NCBI RefSeq assembly: GCF_002149015.1
Contig: NZ_NGFO01000001.1
Coordinates: 186,001-250,000, forward strand
DNA length: 64,000 nucleotides
Direction of reading: 5' to 3'
Source: Gordonia lacunae
GTDB taxonomy: Bacteria > Actinomycetota > Actinomycetes > Mycobacteriales > Mycobacteriaceae
The notes beneath the pieces were generated by a model. The model was not told where the DNA came from, searched no databases, and saw only the letters and a program-made list of their open reading frames with translations. Within the stretch, counting starts at the first letter, position 1. Every line of letters begins with the position of its first letter. Shown here piece by piece: positions 15,626-24,536 of this stretch. Position numbers and translations under genes: made by a program.

Positions 15626-17398
15626 CTAAGGTGCAGGGAGCGGGCCGCTCCGCTCGCTCCTCGAGGACCCGCCGTTGTCGGCGCGCCAGGTCACCGTGAC
15701 CGGAACCCGGTCGTCCCACGGTTGTCGCGTGACGAGGTCGGCGACACGCACGTACCCTCGTTCGAACTCGCCGACCGCCGGGTCGATGAGACGATACTCC
15801 TGCGTCTGACGGTGAATCGGTTGCGCGTCGAGCAGCACGATCCGGACCTCACCGGGCTCGAAATGACAACGCCGCTGCAAGGATTCGATGAGCTGCTCGT
15901 TGGAGAGATGCCCGTCCCCGAAGTTCCACCCCATCGCCGTGCTGCAGATGCGCTCGCCGTCGGTCAGTACGTACTGCTCTTCCGGGGTCGGTTGCATCGC
16001 GCGGTGCGCCAACGTGAACAACGCCCGACCGTGACTGTTGAACGAGCGGAACGCATAGCCCATGTAGAGCGGGATCTGGGCTGCTTCGGGACTGCCGTAG
16101 AAACGCTCGAGTTGCGCCGCCGGCATGGACGCGATGGCGACGATGCCCTTCTCGATCTTTGCGGATGCGGACGGTTTGATGCACCACAGACCCGTGTCCC
16201 AGTTGCCGGCGTAGTACCGCATGCCCGGCAGGAATGAGACCTTGCGCGGCATCAGGTTTCCGATGGTGACCGTGCCTGCGGACACGGCGAAGAGCAGGAT
16301 CGGCCAGGGCGACTGGAGGTCGGTGAGTCCGATGTCGGGGTGGCCGACGAAGATCGCCACGATGCCGAACATCATGAAGACGTTCCATTCCAGCGGCACA
16401 CCCATGGGGATCGACGACAGGATGCCGAAGTGGAAGACCAGCATGATGGCTGCGGCGACCGCGGTCACCCACCCGCCATGCGAGAAGAACAGGACGAGCG
16501 GGACGAGTCCTTCGATCGCCGTCGAGAAATGGGCGATCCATCGCGAACGGCGCCCCGGTCTCAGGTCGTCGGGAAAGTTCTCGAAGAACTTCCGCTTGAT
16601 CGTCGGCGACCGCCAGATCGGATTGTTGGACATCATCGTTGCGATGACGAACGGGAAGTGTTTGTTCAGCTTCGACGTCGCCGCCCCCAGCCAGATGCAC
16701 AGGAACACCAACTTGGCGGCGATGACCATGTCGACGCCGCTGAACAGGAACGCCACCGTGAACGCCCCGTACACCTCGCCGCGGGCCGCCAGGAACACGG
16801 TCTTGTCGCGTAGCCCGACCGCTGCGAGCACGCCCACGACCGCCCAGATCTGCCAGCTGGGGAGGACTCCGACCGTCGTGTCCAGTTCGGGGATCGCGCC
16901 GGACCCCGGGCTGAACAACGCGATGACGAGGACGACGAGCAACGCGGCATACAGAACCACATCGACCGGACCGCGAGAATCGCCCGCGGTCAACGGGATT
17001 CGCGGCCACGGCGGTTGCCGGATGGTCTTCGGGCGCAACCAGTAGAGGATCGATCCAAGGGGCGGGAAGAACCGGTTGTTCAGCGGACCGAATCCGCAAC
17101 CGAGGCCCACGACCTCGAACAGCATCGTGTACAGCACGATCTTCTGGAAGACGATCGGCTCGTTGTACCAGGTGGTGACGTCGAAGAAGCCGTCGATGCC
17201 GGGGGTGCTGATCACGATGACCCAGCCGACGAGGACGTAGGCGAGGATCTTGCCGACATAGAACAGGTGCAGTGCCACCGGCGTCCCGAACCCGACTTCG
17301 GCCCAGTGCCGGGCCATCGGTCTGATCTTCTCCGCGCGCGTTCCCCGACTCCACGTCGCGAAGTCGATGTCCGGGGTGGTCTGTTTCAGGAATCCCAT
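15626..17398 (-). CDS. DUF3556 multi-pass membrane protein (copy 2)
   Basis: A 590-residue paralogue of the protein at 6709-8571. It shares W-Y-N-E-P-I-V-F-Q-K, Y-W-L-R-P-K-T-I-R-Q-P-P-W-P, L-R-D-K-T-V-F-L-A-A-R, V-P-L-E-W-N and Y-Y-A-G-N-W. The C-terminal soluble domain (W-N-F-G-D-G-H-L-S, A-Q-P-I-H-R-Q-T-Q) is present. ATG 17398 fits the start of the paralogue; an in-frame ATG at 17455 would cross the palindrome at 17417-17434. Unlike copy 1 it is not flanked by an acyl-CoA synthetase or oxidoreductase and appears monocistronic. Its last codons lie in the repeat-rich region near 15630-15660. Function unknown. Confidence 0.8.
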   Translation of the reverse strand: MGFLKQTTPDIDFATWSRGTRAEKIRPMARHWAEVGFGTPVALHLFYVGKILAYVLVGWVIVISTPGIDGFFDVTTWYNEPIVFQKIVLYTMLFEVVGLGCGFGPLNNRFFPPLGSILYWLRPKTIRQPPWPRIPLTAGDSRGPVDVVLYAALLVVLVIALFSPGSGAIPELDTTVGVLPSWQIWAVVGVLAAVGLRDKTVFLAARGEVYGAFTVAFLFSGVDMVIAAKLVFLCIWLGAATSKLNKHFPFVIATMMSNNPIWRSPTIKRKFFENFPDDLRPGRRSRWIAHFSTAIEGLVPLVLFFSHGGWVTAVAAAIMLVFHFGILSSIPMGVPLEWNVFMMFGIVAIFVGHPDIGLTDLQSPWPILLFAVSAGTVTIGNLMPRKVSFLPGMRYYAGNWDTGLWCIKPSASAKIEKGIVAIASMPAAQLERFYGSPEAAQIPLYMGYAFRSFNSHGRALFTLAHRAMQPTPEEQYVLTDGERICSTAMGWNFGDGHLSNEQLIESLQRRCHFEPGEVRIVLLDAQPIHRQTQEYRLIDPAVGEFERGYVRVADLVTRQPWDDRVPVTVTWRADNGGSSRSERSGPLPAP

Positions 17399-17416
17399 CG
17401 TCGGAGAACCTAGCAA

Positions 17417-17434
17417 ACCAAGTGCTTGCTTGGT
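17417..17434. promoter_or_regulatory. Palindromic operator-like site
   Basis: ACCAAG-TGCTTG-CTTGGT is an inverted repeat 19 bp upstream of the DUF3556 copy 2 start. Its size and symmetry resemble TetR-family operators. The regulator is unknown. Confidence 0.5.
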
Positions 17435-17619
17435 GCCGGTTCGGTGTCCTCTCATCGACGGGCCCGCCTGGAGAATCGGCGTCCGGCAGAAGCGCAGGCG
17501 AATGCGTGCCCCGTCCGCCTGTCACCTGGGCGTCGAATCTCGGGGTCGGCACTTCACGATGATCGCTGACCTGCGCAGGAACGGACCACCGTCGTCGTGA
17601 ACCGTGGTCTACTGGATGA

Positions 17620-18567
17620 ATGATGTACGTCGTGATCGCCGTCTTCGTGGTGGTCATGGCGGCGGCCCTCATCGTGCTGTTGGGCATGGCGATCGGCGCG
17701 TTCTCGGCGATGTTCACCGGCATGCGTGATGACCTACGCACGCGGAGGTCGGCCGCACGGGCGCAGCCGGACGGTCCACACCCGGCGCGCGAACCCGAAG
17801 AATCCCCGGCTGACCCGCTGGGCGACCTCGCCGACACGCTTCGATTGGCGCAGGCGCGGCGCTGGGAGTCATGCCAGTCGATTCGACAGCGACTGGACGG
17901 CGATCCCTCCGAGCACGGGGAGAGGGATGCCGGCCGGTTCACCCTCCGTGCCCTGGACATCTGGCGAGGTCGATCGCTCGAGAGCGTCGACGAAGGGGAG
18001 GCCGGGGTTCGTCGACACGGGGGCGACACCGGCGAACTCGACCGCTTCGCGTCCGACCCGGTGGGCCAGATCGCGTGGACGACCGCGGCGGTTGCGGAGC
18101 GCATCAGTGACCTCTCCGCATGGCGGCTCGACTTCTTCGATCGTCACTCGGTGCGCGTCGACCTGGGCGGGGAGGTCACCGCCATCGCGCGCGCGGCCGT
18201 CGGCCTTCGCGACCAGTTCGTCATACTCGGCGACGCGCCGTCGGGGCACCTGGCCGCCGACCCGGAGGTGGTCTCCACGTTCGCCGAGAAGTCGCTCCTG
18301 CTGTCGGGCCGCCTCGACGAACTCGTGCGGCGCCTCGAGGCGTTCGCCGGTTACGAGCAGATCGTCGCGCAGATCCAGCACCGCCAGGAGAAACAGGCGT
18401 GGCTCGACCGTGTCGGTGGGATCGACGATGTCGAGCACGTCGTCGCCACCGAATGGGATCGGGCGGAGGCCGATCGGATGCGGCACATGGCCGACGAATC
18501 GGATGTGCTGGCCTCGATCTACCTCGATGAGATTGCGCCGCTCGCGAAGTCGCTGAAGCGGGAGTGA
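17620..18567 (+). CDS. Membrane-anchored hypothetical protein
   Basis: A 315-residue protein with one N-terminal hydrophobic segment (about residues 3-35, ending I-G-A-F-S-A-M-F) followed by a hydrophilic, arginine-rich cytoplasmic-type region. The rest is predominantly helical, with long charged helices such as L-L-L-S-G-R-L-D-E-L-V-R-R-L-E and E-Q-I-V-A-Q-I-Q-H-R-Q-E-K-Q. I do not recognise a family. Adjacent ATGs at 17620 and 17623 are both possible starts. The 3' end is 19 bp from the convergent GNAT gene. Codon use is typical of the genome, so it is likely real. Confidence 0.6.
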   Translation: MMYVVIAVFVVVMAAALIVLLGMAIGAFSAMFTGMRDDLRTRRSAARAQPDGPHPAREPEESPADPLGDLADTLRLAQARRWESCQSIRQRLDGDPSEHGERDAGRFTLRALDIWRGRSLESVDEGEAGVRRHGGDTGELDRFASDPVGQIAWTTAAVAERISDLSAWRLDFFDRHSVRVDLGGEVTAIARAAVGLRDQFVILGDAPSGHLAADPEVVSTFAEKSLLLSGRLDELVRRLEAFAGYEQIVAQIQHRQEKQAWLDRVGGIDDVEHVVATEWDRAEADRMRHMADESDVLASIYLDEIAPLAKSLKRE

Positions 18568-18586
18568 ACGAGGTCGACGGGTCTGA

Positions 18587-19312
18587 TCAGTGTGGTGCGG
18601 TGATCACCTGGAACAGGACCTCCCGGCGGACGATGAAGCCCAGTTGCTCATACAGCCTGATCGCGCCGACATTGCGGGCGTCAGCGTGAAGGATCGGGGT
18701 GTCGCCGCTGGTCCGGATGCGGTGTGCCAGATCGAGTACGAGTCGTGAGGCGAGCCCGTGGCCGCGAAAGTCCGGGTCGGTGCACACCGCACTGATCTCG
18801 GTGTACCCCGGAAGCCTCAGCCGTTCGCCGCCCATCGCGATGAGGCGGCCGTTGCGTCGGATTCCGAGATAGGTGCCCATCTCGATGGTGCGAGGACGGA
18901 ACGGGCCAGGACGGGTGCGCTCGACCAGATCGGTCATCTCCGGTACATCCGCGGCGGTCAGGGGCACGGCCTCGTCGTCAGGCCGCGCATCGACGCCCGC
19001 ATCGATCATCTGCACGCCGGGCAGGTCCATCGTCGTATCCCATTCGGCGGGCGGACGATTCGTGACCACCGGCAGGAACAGGGAACCACCCGGACCGACG
19101 AGCTCGGCGGCATCTGACCAGTCTCGTGCGGTGGGCGAGTCGGGGAGGGCCGCCATGGGGCAGACATCGGGGTGATACCGCAGAGCCGCACCGTGGCGCT
19201 GAGCGAAGGGGGCATGGGGCCCGGTGAGGGCCGCGAGGGCCGGGTTGTCGAGCACCGCGTGACCGGCGAACTCGGGTTCGGGTACCCGTTCGTCGGTGAT
19301 GCGGTCGGTCAC
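18587..19312 (-). CDS. GNAT-family N-acetyltransferase
   Basis: A 241-residue protein whose C-terminal 130 residues are a GNAT fold. Motif A appears as I-S-A-V-C-T-D-P-D-F-R-G-H-G-L-A-S-R-L (R-G-H-G-L-A binds acetyl-CoA pyrophosphate), followed by H-A-D-A-R-N-V-G-A-I-R-L-Y-E-Q-L-G-F, typical of FR47-like members. The N-terminal half is a divergent domain common in actinobacterial GNATs. Start is GTG 19312. The acceptor substrate cannot be predicted. Confidence 0.85.
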   Translation of the reverse strand: MTDRITDERVPEPEFAGHAVLDNPALAALTGPHAPFAQRHGAALRYHPDVCPMAALPDSPTARDWSDAAELVGPGGSLFLPVVTNRPPAEWDTTMDLPGVQMIDAGVDARPDDEAVPLTAADVPEMTDLVERTRPGPFRPRTIEMGTYLGIRRNGRLIAMGGERLRLPGYTEISAVCTDPDFRGHGLASRLVLDLAHRIRTSGDTPILHADARNVGAIRLYEQLGFIVRREVLFQVITAPH

Positions 19313-19334
19313 ACGGTGACGATACTCGGAGAGA

Positions 19335-19745
19335 TCAGCTGCTTCCGAAGAGGAGGGCGCCGAGGAATCCGATGCCGATCACGGAACTACCGATCACCGC
19401 GCTGCCGAAGCCGAGCTCGGCGCTGCCGCTGCCACCCGCCCCGGCGGCGCCTGAATCGTCTGCGATGCCGCCGTGCCGGGAACAGGCGCCCTGGCGGTTC
19501 TCGGCGTGGCTGTACGTTCCGTCTTTGCAGCGGATTCCAGTCGGTGAGCTGTCGGGACCAGGGACGCAGCTCCCCTCCGAATTCTCATACCACCCCGACC
19601 CGCAGGTGTAATCGACCTTGTGACCACCAGGGTCCGCGTGAGCGGTCGCGCCTCCACCGGATACGCCGGCGATCAGAACGCCGAAGGTCAACACAACTAC
19701 TGCGGCGAACCCTACGAGAAGTCGCCGCGCTGTCATCGTAGGCAT
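19335..19745 (-). CDS. Secreted DUF3761-type protein
   Basis: A 136-residue exported protein: basic start, hydrophobic signal segment, cleavage after A-H-A, then a small cysteine-rich domain with C-K-D-G-T-Y-S-H-A-E-N-R-Q-G-A-C-S-R-H-G-G, which is the DUF3761 signature. A glycine/serine-rich stretch and a C-terminal hydrophobic segment (residues about 110-133) follow, so it may remain anchored in the membrane. An internal ATG at 19736 is an equally plausible start. The gene lies 22 bp from the GNAT start. Function of DUF3761 is unknown. Confidence 0.75.
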   Translation of the reverse strand: MPTMTARRLLVGFAAVVVLTFGVLIAGVSGGGATAHADPGGHKVDYTCGSGWYENSEGSCVPGPDSSPTGIRCKDGTYSHAENRQGACSRHGGIADDSGAAGAGGSGSAELGFGSAVIGSSVIGIGFLGALLFGSS

Positions 19746-19829
19746 CGGGCCATCGTCGGCGAATCGAGCGTCGGCGTGGCAGCCTTCGACGGATCCGGCA
19801 CAGATCTGCCGTCGAACGTCGGGGGCGTG

Positions 19830-20348
19830 TCAGTTGATGACGATCTCCACGGGCACCGCGTTGCCGAGGGTGTGCCCGACCGGTGAGCTGGCCTGGACCT
19901 TGGCGTGCAGCTCGTCGAGCTTCTCCTGCGGGGCATCGGAGTCGAGGGTGACTCTTGCGGTGATGGACTCGAACCCTGCATGGCCCTCCGCCAGGCCGAG
20001 GAAGACGTGGAGGTCGAGGTCACCCTTCAGATCGATGCGTAGATCCTTGAGTTCGATGCCCGCGACCGTGGCGTTCGCGGCATAACCCACGGCCAGGCAG
20101 TTGCCGAGGGCGCCGAGCAATTGCTCGACCGGGTTGGGTGCCGTGTCGCCACCGCCGAGCGCGGCGGGCTCGTCGGATGCGACCGGCGAGAAGTTGCGAA
20201 TCCGGGCCTCGGACGCGAACGAGCCGTTCCACTGGACGTGCGCGGCCCACGTGGTCTGTGCCTTGGTGGAGTCGCTCTGGATCGCTTCGACCAGTTGGCC
20301 GACGGCGGCGATGTCCACGTCGTTGAGGCGGGTGGCGGTCTCTGTCAT
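19830..20348 (-). CDS. OsmC-family peroxiredoxin-like protein
   Basis: A 172-residue OsmC-fold protein, a family that reduces organic hydroperoxides through two cysteines. The conserved central helix is present (N-P-V-E-Q-L-L-G-A-L-G-N-C-L-A-V-G-Y-A), providing the first cysteine. The second catalytic cysteine normally found about 60 residues later is replaced in H-A-K-V-Q-A-S-S-P-V, so this protein may lack classical peroxidase activity. ATG 20348 has a strong AAGGAGCACC upstream. It is probably monocistronic. Confidence 0.85.
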   Translation of the reverse strand: MTETATRLNDVDIAAVGQLVEAIQSDSTKAQTTWAAHVQWNGSFASEARIRNFSPVASDEPAALGGGDTAPNPVEQLLGALGNCLAVGYAANATVAGIELKDLRIDLKGDLDLHVFLGLAEGHAGFESITARVTLDSDAPQEKLDELHAKVQASSPVGHTLGNAVPVEIVIN

Positions 20349-20518
20349 GGTGCTCCTTCGACGGTCCGGTTGCCGACGAAGCTAGCGGGCGCAGCCGAGT
20401 ACGACGACGTTCTGCCTCACGCTGAGCCGAACACTGGGAAGCTCTCGCGACAAGGAGCATGCTGCGCGATCGCTGATCGTGATCCGCGGCGCCGGCGACC
20501 CTGACTCGCAGACGTCAA

Positions 20519-20556
20519 CTCGACCGGCAGACCTCGATCGAAGTCTGGCGGTCGAG
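20519..20556. terminator. Imperfect hairpin downstream of the amphi-Trp gene
   Basis: CTCGACCGGCAGAC (20519-20532) pairs with AGTCTGGCGGTCGAG (20542-20556) with one or two mismatches. It lies downstream of the leftward gene ending at 20641 and may terminate it. The surrounding gap 20349-20640 also contains a degenerate direct copy (TCGAGTCGAAGTCTGGGAG, 20552-20570) and no gene that I can support. Confidence 0.5.
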
Positions 20557-20640
20557 TCGAAGTCTGGGAGTGCGTGCCCGCAGCTGCCCGGCGGTTGATG
20601 CGCACCGACCGCGCGACCCCGCGAGCCGGGAGATCGTTGT

Positions 20641-20865
20641 CTACCAAGTGATCTCGATCTCGAGCTCGGATTCTTCCTCGCCCCGTTCGATCTCGATCTT
20701 CAGCTGGACCGTGGCCGGGATGTCGACGCGGACGGTCTTGTTGTTCTCCACGAAAGACACTTCGTTGTGACGCGCGATGGCGTCTGCGAGCTCGTGGATC
20801 TTCTTCGCCGCCTCCTCACGAGTCAGTTCGGTCTTGATCTTGTGCTCGAACAGTTCGTCGCTCAT
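20641..20865 (-). CDS. amphi-Trp domain protein
   Basis: A 74-residue protein starting M-S-D-E-L-F-E-H-K. It has alternating charged and hydrophobic residues and ends E-L-E-I-E-I-T-W with a terminal tryptophan, the hallmark of the amphi-Trp domain, a small family of unknown function. ATG 20865 fits the family start better than 20907. It is divergent from the PhoD gene, leaving 127 bp for both promoters. Confidence 0.75.
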   Translation of the reverse strand: MSDELFEHKIKTELTREEAAKKIHELADAIARHNEVSFVENNKTVRVDIPATVQLKIEIERGEEESELEIEITW

Positions 20866-20992
20866 CAGTCCATCTGAGCCGACCGGGTATGTCGGGTCAA
20901 GCGGCACCCGTGCCCAGATACGCCGACCCGCGATACGGACACCTCCTCGTCACCCGCACTTCACGGTGCATTGGAAGTGCTGCGCAACTCTG

Positions 20993-22594
20993 ATGACCAT
21001 GACCCGATCCCGACGAACCGACACTCCGTCCCGACGCACGATCCTGCGCACCGCCGCTGCGGGAGCGCTCCTCGTCCCGATCGGGTCGGCGATGGCGGCC
21101 TGCGGGTCGTCGAACCACGGTTCGGCGGCGCCGAGCCTGGTGAGGAACCGGCCCGTCCTCACCCACGGAGTGGCCACCGGGGAGGCGACCAGTGGAGGGG
21201 CGCTGGTGTGGGCACGGTCGGACCGGCCGGCGACCATGATCGTGGAGACTGCGTCCAGCGACTCCTTCGCGGGCGCACGGAAATTCCGTGGGCCACAGCT
21301 GACGCCCGACGGAGACGGGACCGGCCGGTTACGCGTGGCGGGTCTGGAACCCGGGCAGACCGTGCACTATCGCGTCACCCTCGAAGGTGAGGACGGAGCG
21401 CTCTCCGAGCCGGTGACCGGCACCTTCGCGACTGCTCCGGTCCGAGAGGGCGACATCACGTTCCAATGGTCCGGCGACGTGGTCGGTCAGGGCTGGGGGA
21501 TCAATCCCGACATGGGCGGGATGACCATCTTCTCCACCATGGCCGACCGTGACCCGCAGTTCTTCATCCACTCCGGCGACGCCATCTACGCCGACAACCC
21601 GGTCGAGCTGACCCAGGAGCAGAACGACGGCAAGATCTATCGGAGTGTCACCAGTCCGGCGAAGGACCAGGTGGCACAAACCGTCGACCAGTTCCGTGGG
21701 AACTATGCATACAATCTGACCGACAACCACTTTCGACGGTTCGTCGGCTCTGTTCCGCAGCTGGTGCAGTGGGATGACCACGAGGTCGTCAACAACTGGT
21801 TCCCCGGAGAGAGCCTCGCGGGGCAAGGGCGCGAGGACTACACCGAGATGAGCGTCGACGTGTTGGCGCGCAATGGTCGTCGAGCATGGCAGGAATGGCA
21901 ACCCGTCGCAGTCGGTGCGTCGGACCGGGTGTACCGCAGCATCTCCTACGGTCCGCTGCTGGACGTCTTCCTCCTCGACATGCGCAGCTACAAGGACCCG
22001 AATCCCGATGCCTGGTCGAGAGACAACGTCCACGGCCTCCTCGGCGCCGAGCAGACGCAGTGGCTCATCGACGGGTTACGTAGTTCGCGGGCCACGTGGA
22101 AGGTCATCGCCAATGACCTGCCGCTCAGCATCGTCGTGGCAGACAAGAACACGACACCGGCCACCGGTCCGAAGGCGATGGAGGCAGTCGCTCAGGGGGA
22201 CGGCGGTGATCCGCTGGGTCGTGAGATCGCGTTCTCCCGCATCCTTTCCGAGGCGAAGGGCGTGCAGAACGTCGTGTTCCTGACCGCTGACGTCCACTAC
22301 ACCGCCGCGATCTCCTACGAGCCCGACCGTGCCTCGTTCCGGGACTTCTCGCCGTTCTGGGAATTCGTCGCCGGGCCGTTGCATGCCGGGGCGTTCCCCG
22401 AGAGTCCGCTCGACAGCACATTCGGTGCCGAATACGAGTTCGTGCACGCGCCGACGGAGTCGAATGTGTCACCGGCCGAAGGATTTCAGCACTTCGGTGA
22501 AGTGACGATCGACGGCCGGACCAAGGTGCTGAGCGTGGATCTGGTCGACGCGTCGGGAAAGACGCTGTACCGGAAGGATCTGGAGCCGTCGTGA
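20993..22594 (+). CDS. PhoD-type alkaline phosphatase, Tat-exported lipoprotein
   Basis: A 533-residue PhoD-like phosphomonoesterase/diesterase acting outside the cytoplasmic membrane to scavenge phosphate. The N-terminus has a twin-arginine motif (S-R-R-T-I-L-R, RR at 14-15), a hydrophobic segment and a lipobox-like M-A-A-C (C37), so it is probably Tat-exported and lipid-anchored. Metal-ligand blocks are G-D-A-I-Y-A-D, Q-W-D-D-H-E-V-V-N-N-W and T-A-D-V-H-Y-T. An N-terminal beta-sandwich domain precedes the catalytic domain, as usual for PhoD. ATG 20993 is chosen; ATG 20999 is also possible. No Pho box was identified. Confidence 0.9.
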   Translation: MTMTRSRRTDTPSRRTILRTAAAGALLVPIGSAMAACGSSNHGSAAPSLVRNRPVLTHGVATGEATSGGALVWARSDRPATMIVETASSDSFAGARKFRGPQLTPDGDGTGRLRVAGLEPGQTVHYRVTLEGEDGALSEPVTGTFATAPVREGDITFQWSGDVVGQGWGINPDMGGMTIFSTMADRDPQFFIHSGDAIYADNPVELTQEQNDGKIYRSVTSPAKDQVAQTVDQFRGNYAYNLTDNHFRRFVGSVPQLVQWDDHEVVNNWFPGESLAGQGREDYTEMSVDVLARNGRRAWQEWQPVAVGASDRVYRSISYGPLLDVFLLDMRSYKDPNPDAWSRDNVHGLLGAEQTQWLIDGLRSSRATWKVIANDLPLSIVVADKNTTPATGPKAMEAVAQGDGGDPLGREIAFSRILSEAKGVQNVVFLTADVHYTAAISYEPDRASFRDFSPFWEFVAGPLHAGAFPESPLDSTFGAEYEFVHAPTESNVSPAEGFQHFGEVTIDGRTKVLSVDLVDASGKTLYRKDLEPS

Positions 22595-22663
22595 CACACC
22601 GCTGACCGATTGCGGGTTCGGCATCGTTAATCCGGTACGTACCTCGCACTCTGCGGTGGGTGA

Positions 22664-24436
22664 TCACTCGCTCAACGGTCGCAGGAACTCTCCCGTCACC
22701 TCGACCGCGGGGGCTGACGATCCGCCACCCACGACCAGGGTCGCGAACGCGAGGTCCCCGACGATCCCGGCGAACCAGCCATGCGGGTTCTTGTTGTCAC
22801 CGAACTCTGCGGTACCGGTCTTGCCGCCGAGGCCGGGAATGTCCCGGAGCGCGGTGGCCGTACCCCGAGTGACCGTGTCACGCATCATGCTTCGAAGAGC
22901 GCGCGTCACGTCGGCGGAGATCTGCTGGGGTTCGACATCTCCCGTCGTGCGTTGGTCATGAACCAGGCGGGGGACGACGGTCTCGCCGCGCGCGAGACTC
23001 GCCTCGGCGAGCGCGAGGCCGAAGGGGCTCACGGTCACCGTGCCCTGGCCGATGCCGTTCTCCACGCGTAGGGCGGGGGAGTCGGCCCTCGGTACCGAAC
23101 CGGTGACGGTCGTCAGGCCCGGAACGGTGTAATCCGCGCCGATGCCGAAGCGGCGCGCCATCGTGGTCAGGGCGTCGTCGGAGAGCTTGTTCGCGAGGGC
23201 GCCCATCGTGGTGTTGCACGACCGCGCGAACGCGGTGGGCAATGGCACTGTCCCGAGGTCGAAGTCGTCCTCGTTCGGGATGGTCCGACCCTCGATCGTG
23301 GCGCGCCCGGGGCAGGGGACCTGTGAACCTACTCGAACCGCATCGGCATCGAGCGCAGCGGCGGTCGTGATGGTCTTGAAGGTCGAGCCCGGTGGGTACA
23401 GGCCGGACAGCGACACCGACCCCGACTTGTCGGCGGCGTCGTTCTGTGCGACGGCCACGATGCTTCCGGTCGAGGGTTCGAGCGCGACGATCATGGCCGC
23501 ACGTCGTTCACTGTCGACGGCGAGCTGCGCCCGGGTCTGGATGTCCCGGTCAAGAGTGGTCCGCACCGGCGGTGTCGGACGGGGTTGAGCCGAATCCACG
23601 AGGTGGGTGGAAGTGCCCTCGGCATCGACGATCTGAACGGACCACCCGGCCGTGGCGTCGATGGCCGTGCGCCAGATGTCCTCGAGTCCCGACATCGCCG
23701 GCGAATGGAGAGCTTTCGTCGCGCTGAGGAGTGCGCCCTGCTCAGCGAGTGTCACACCCGGAATGTCTCTCACGGTGCGTTCGACCCGGCCGAGGTCGGA
23801 TTCACGGAGTCGGATCACCGTGTGTTGCGCAGCGTCATTGCCCTCGAAGTTCGCGCGGATCCCTGCTGCCGTCATCCCGGGTTCGACGGTCCGGAGTGCG
23901 CGTGCGAGTGCGTCCGCCGAATTCAATTGGGCGCGAGACAGGCTCACCAGCGTCACGGGCTGCCACGTCATGAGAGGTCGACCGTCGGCGTCGAGCACGG
24001 GGGTTCGGTACGCGCGGTCGTCGCTGTAGGAGAACGATTCCCCGGCACGGAGCTGCCGATGCAGCACTGACGGCTGCCACCGGACTCGCCATTCCGAATC
24101 CGACTCGACGAGCGCCACGGAGGTCTGATACTCGACGCTGCGGTCGCGGATCTGCCAACGATGGCCGAGTGTGCCGCTGACCTCCTTGTCGTCGACAAGG
24201 CTGCCGGTGACCGAGAGCTTGGGTGTTGTGCCCATCCCGTCGAACATCGCTGCGATCGCCGTGCTCGCCGCGGCCGGGTCGTCGGTGAGTGCCGCGGCGC
24301 CTGCGGCATCACCCTTCTGGAGGGCGGCGGCGAACGAGCGCAACGCCTGCTCCGGCGAGCCCGATGACAGGAAGCAACCCGACACCGTACCCGCGATCAC
24401 CGCACATGCACTCAGGAGTGCCCACCATCGACGCAT
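22664..24436 (-). CDS. Penicillin-binding lipoprotein (class B type)
   Basis: A 590-residue transpeptidase acting on peptidoglycan in the periplasm. The N-terminus is a lipoprotein signal ending G-T-V-S-G-C (C21), followed by an NTF2-like MecA N-terminal domain (about 25-130). A PBP dimerisation-like region comes next, then the transpeptidase domain with S-T-F-K (S351), S-C-N (406-408) and K-T-G (539-541). The architecture matches the mycobacterial penicillin-binding lipoprotein Rv2864c. ATG 24436 is preferred to 24502 because it places the lipoprotein signal at the N-terminus. The gene lies downstream of, and on the same strand as, a beta-lactamase-fold hydrolase and a LysR regulator. Confidence 0.9.
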   Translation of the reverse strand: MRRWWALLSACAVIAGTVSGCFLSSGSPEQALRSFAAALQKGDAAGAAALTDDPAAASTAIAAMFDGMGTTPKLSVTGSLVDDKEVSGTLGHRWQIRDRSVEYQTSVALVESDSEWRVRWQPSVLHRQLRAGESFSYSDDRAYRTPVLDADGRPLMTWQPVTLVSLSRAQLNSADALARALRTVEPGMTAAGIRANFEGNDAAQHTVIRLRESDLGRVERTVRDIPGVTLAEQGALLSATKALHSPAMSGLEDIWRTAIDATAGWSVQIVDAEGTSTHLVDSAQPRPTPPVRTTLDRDIQTRAQLAVDSERRAAMIVALEPSTGSIVAVAQNDAADKSGSVSLSGLYPPGSTFKTITTAAALDADAVRVGSQVPCPGRATIEGRTIPNEDDFDLGTVPLPTAFARSCNTTMGALANKLSDDALTTMARRFGIGADYTVPGLTTVTGSVPRADSPALRVENGIGQGTVTVSPFGLALAEASLARGETVVPRLVHDQRTTGDVEPQQISADVTRALRSMMRDTVTRGTATALRDIPGLGGKTGTAEFGDNKNPHGWFAGIVGDLAFATLVVGGGSSAPAVEVTGEFLRPLSE

Positions 24437-24536
24437 GTCCCCGAGCCAACGCGGCGAGACGCCGTGATGCCAAGTTTCGGCACGCGATCGGTCGATAGCC
24501 ACTTGCTATCACTCCTGCTGGGGTGTGCCTTTCTGA

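Noticed and set aside
15849..18104. 751-residue minus-strand ORF
   Set aside because: It runs antiphase through the DUF3556 gene and is arginine-rich nonsense; a high-GC shadow.
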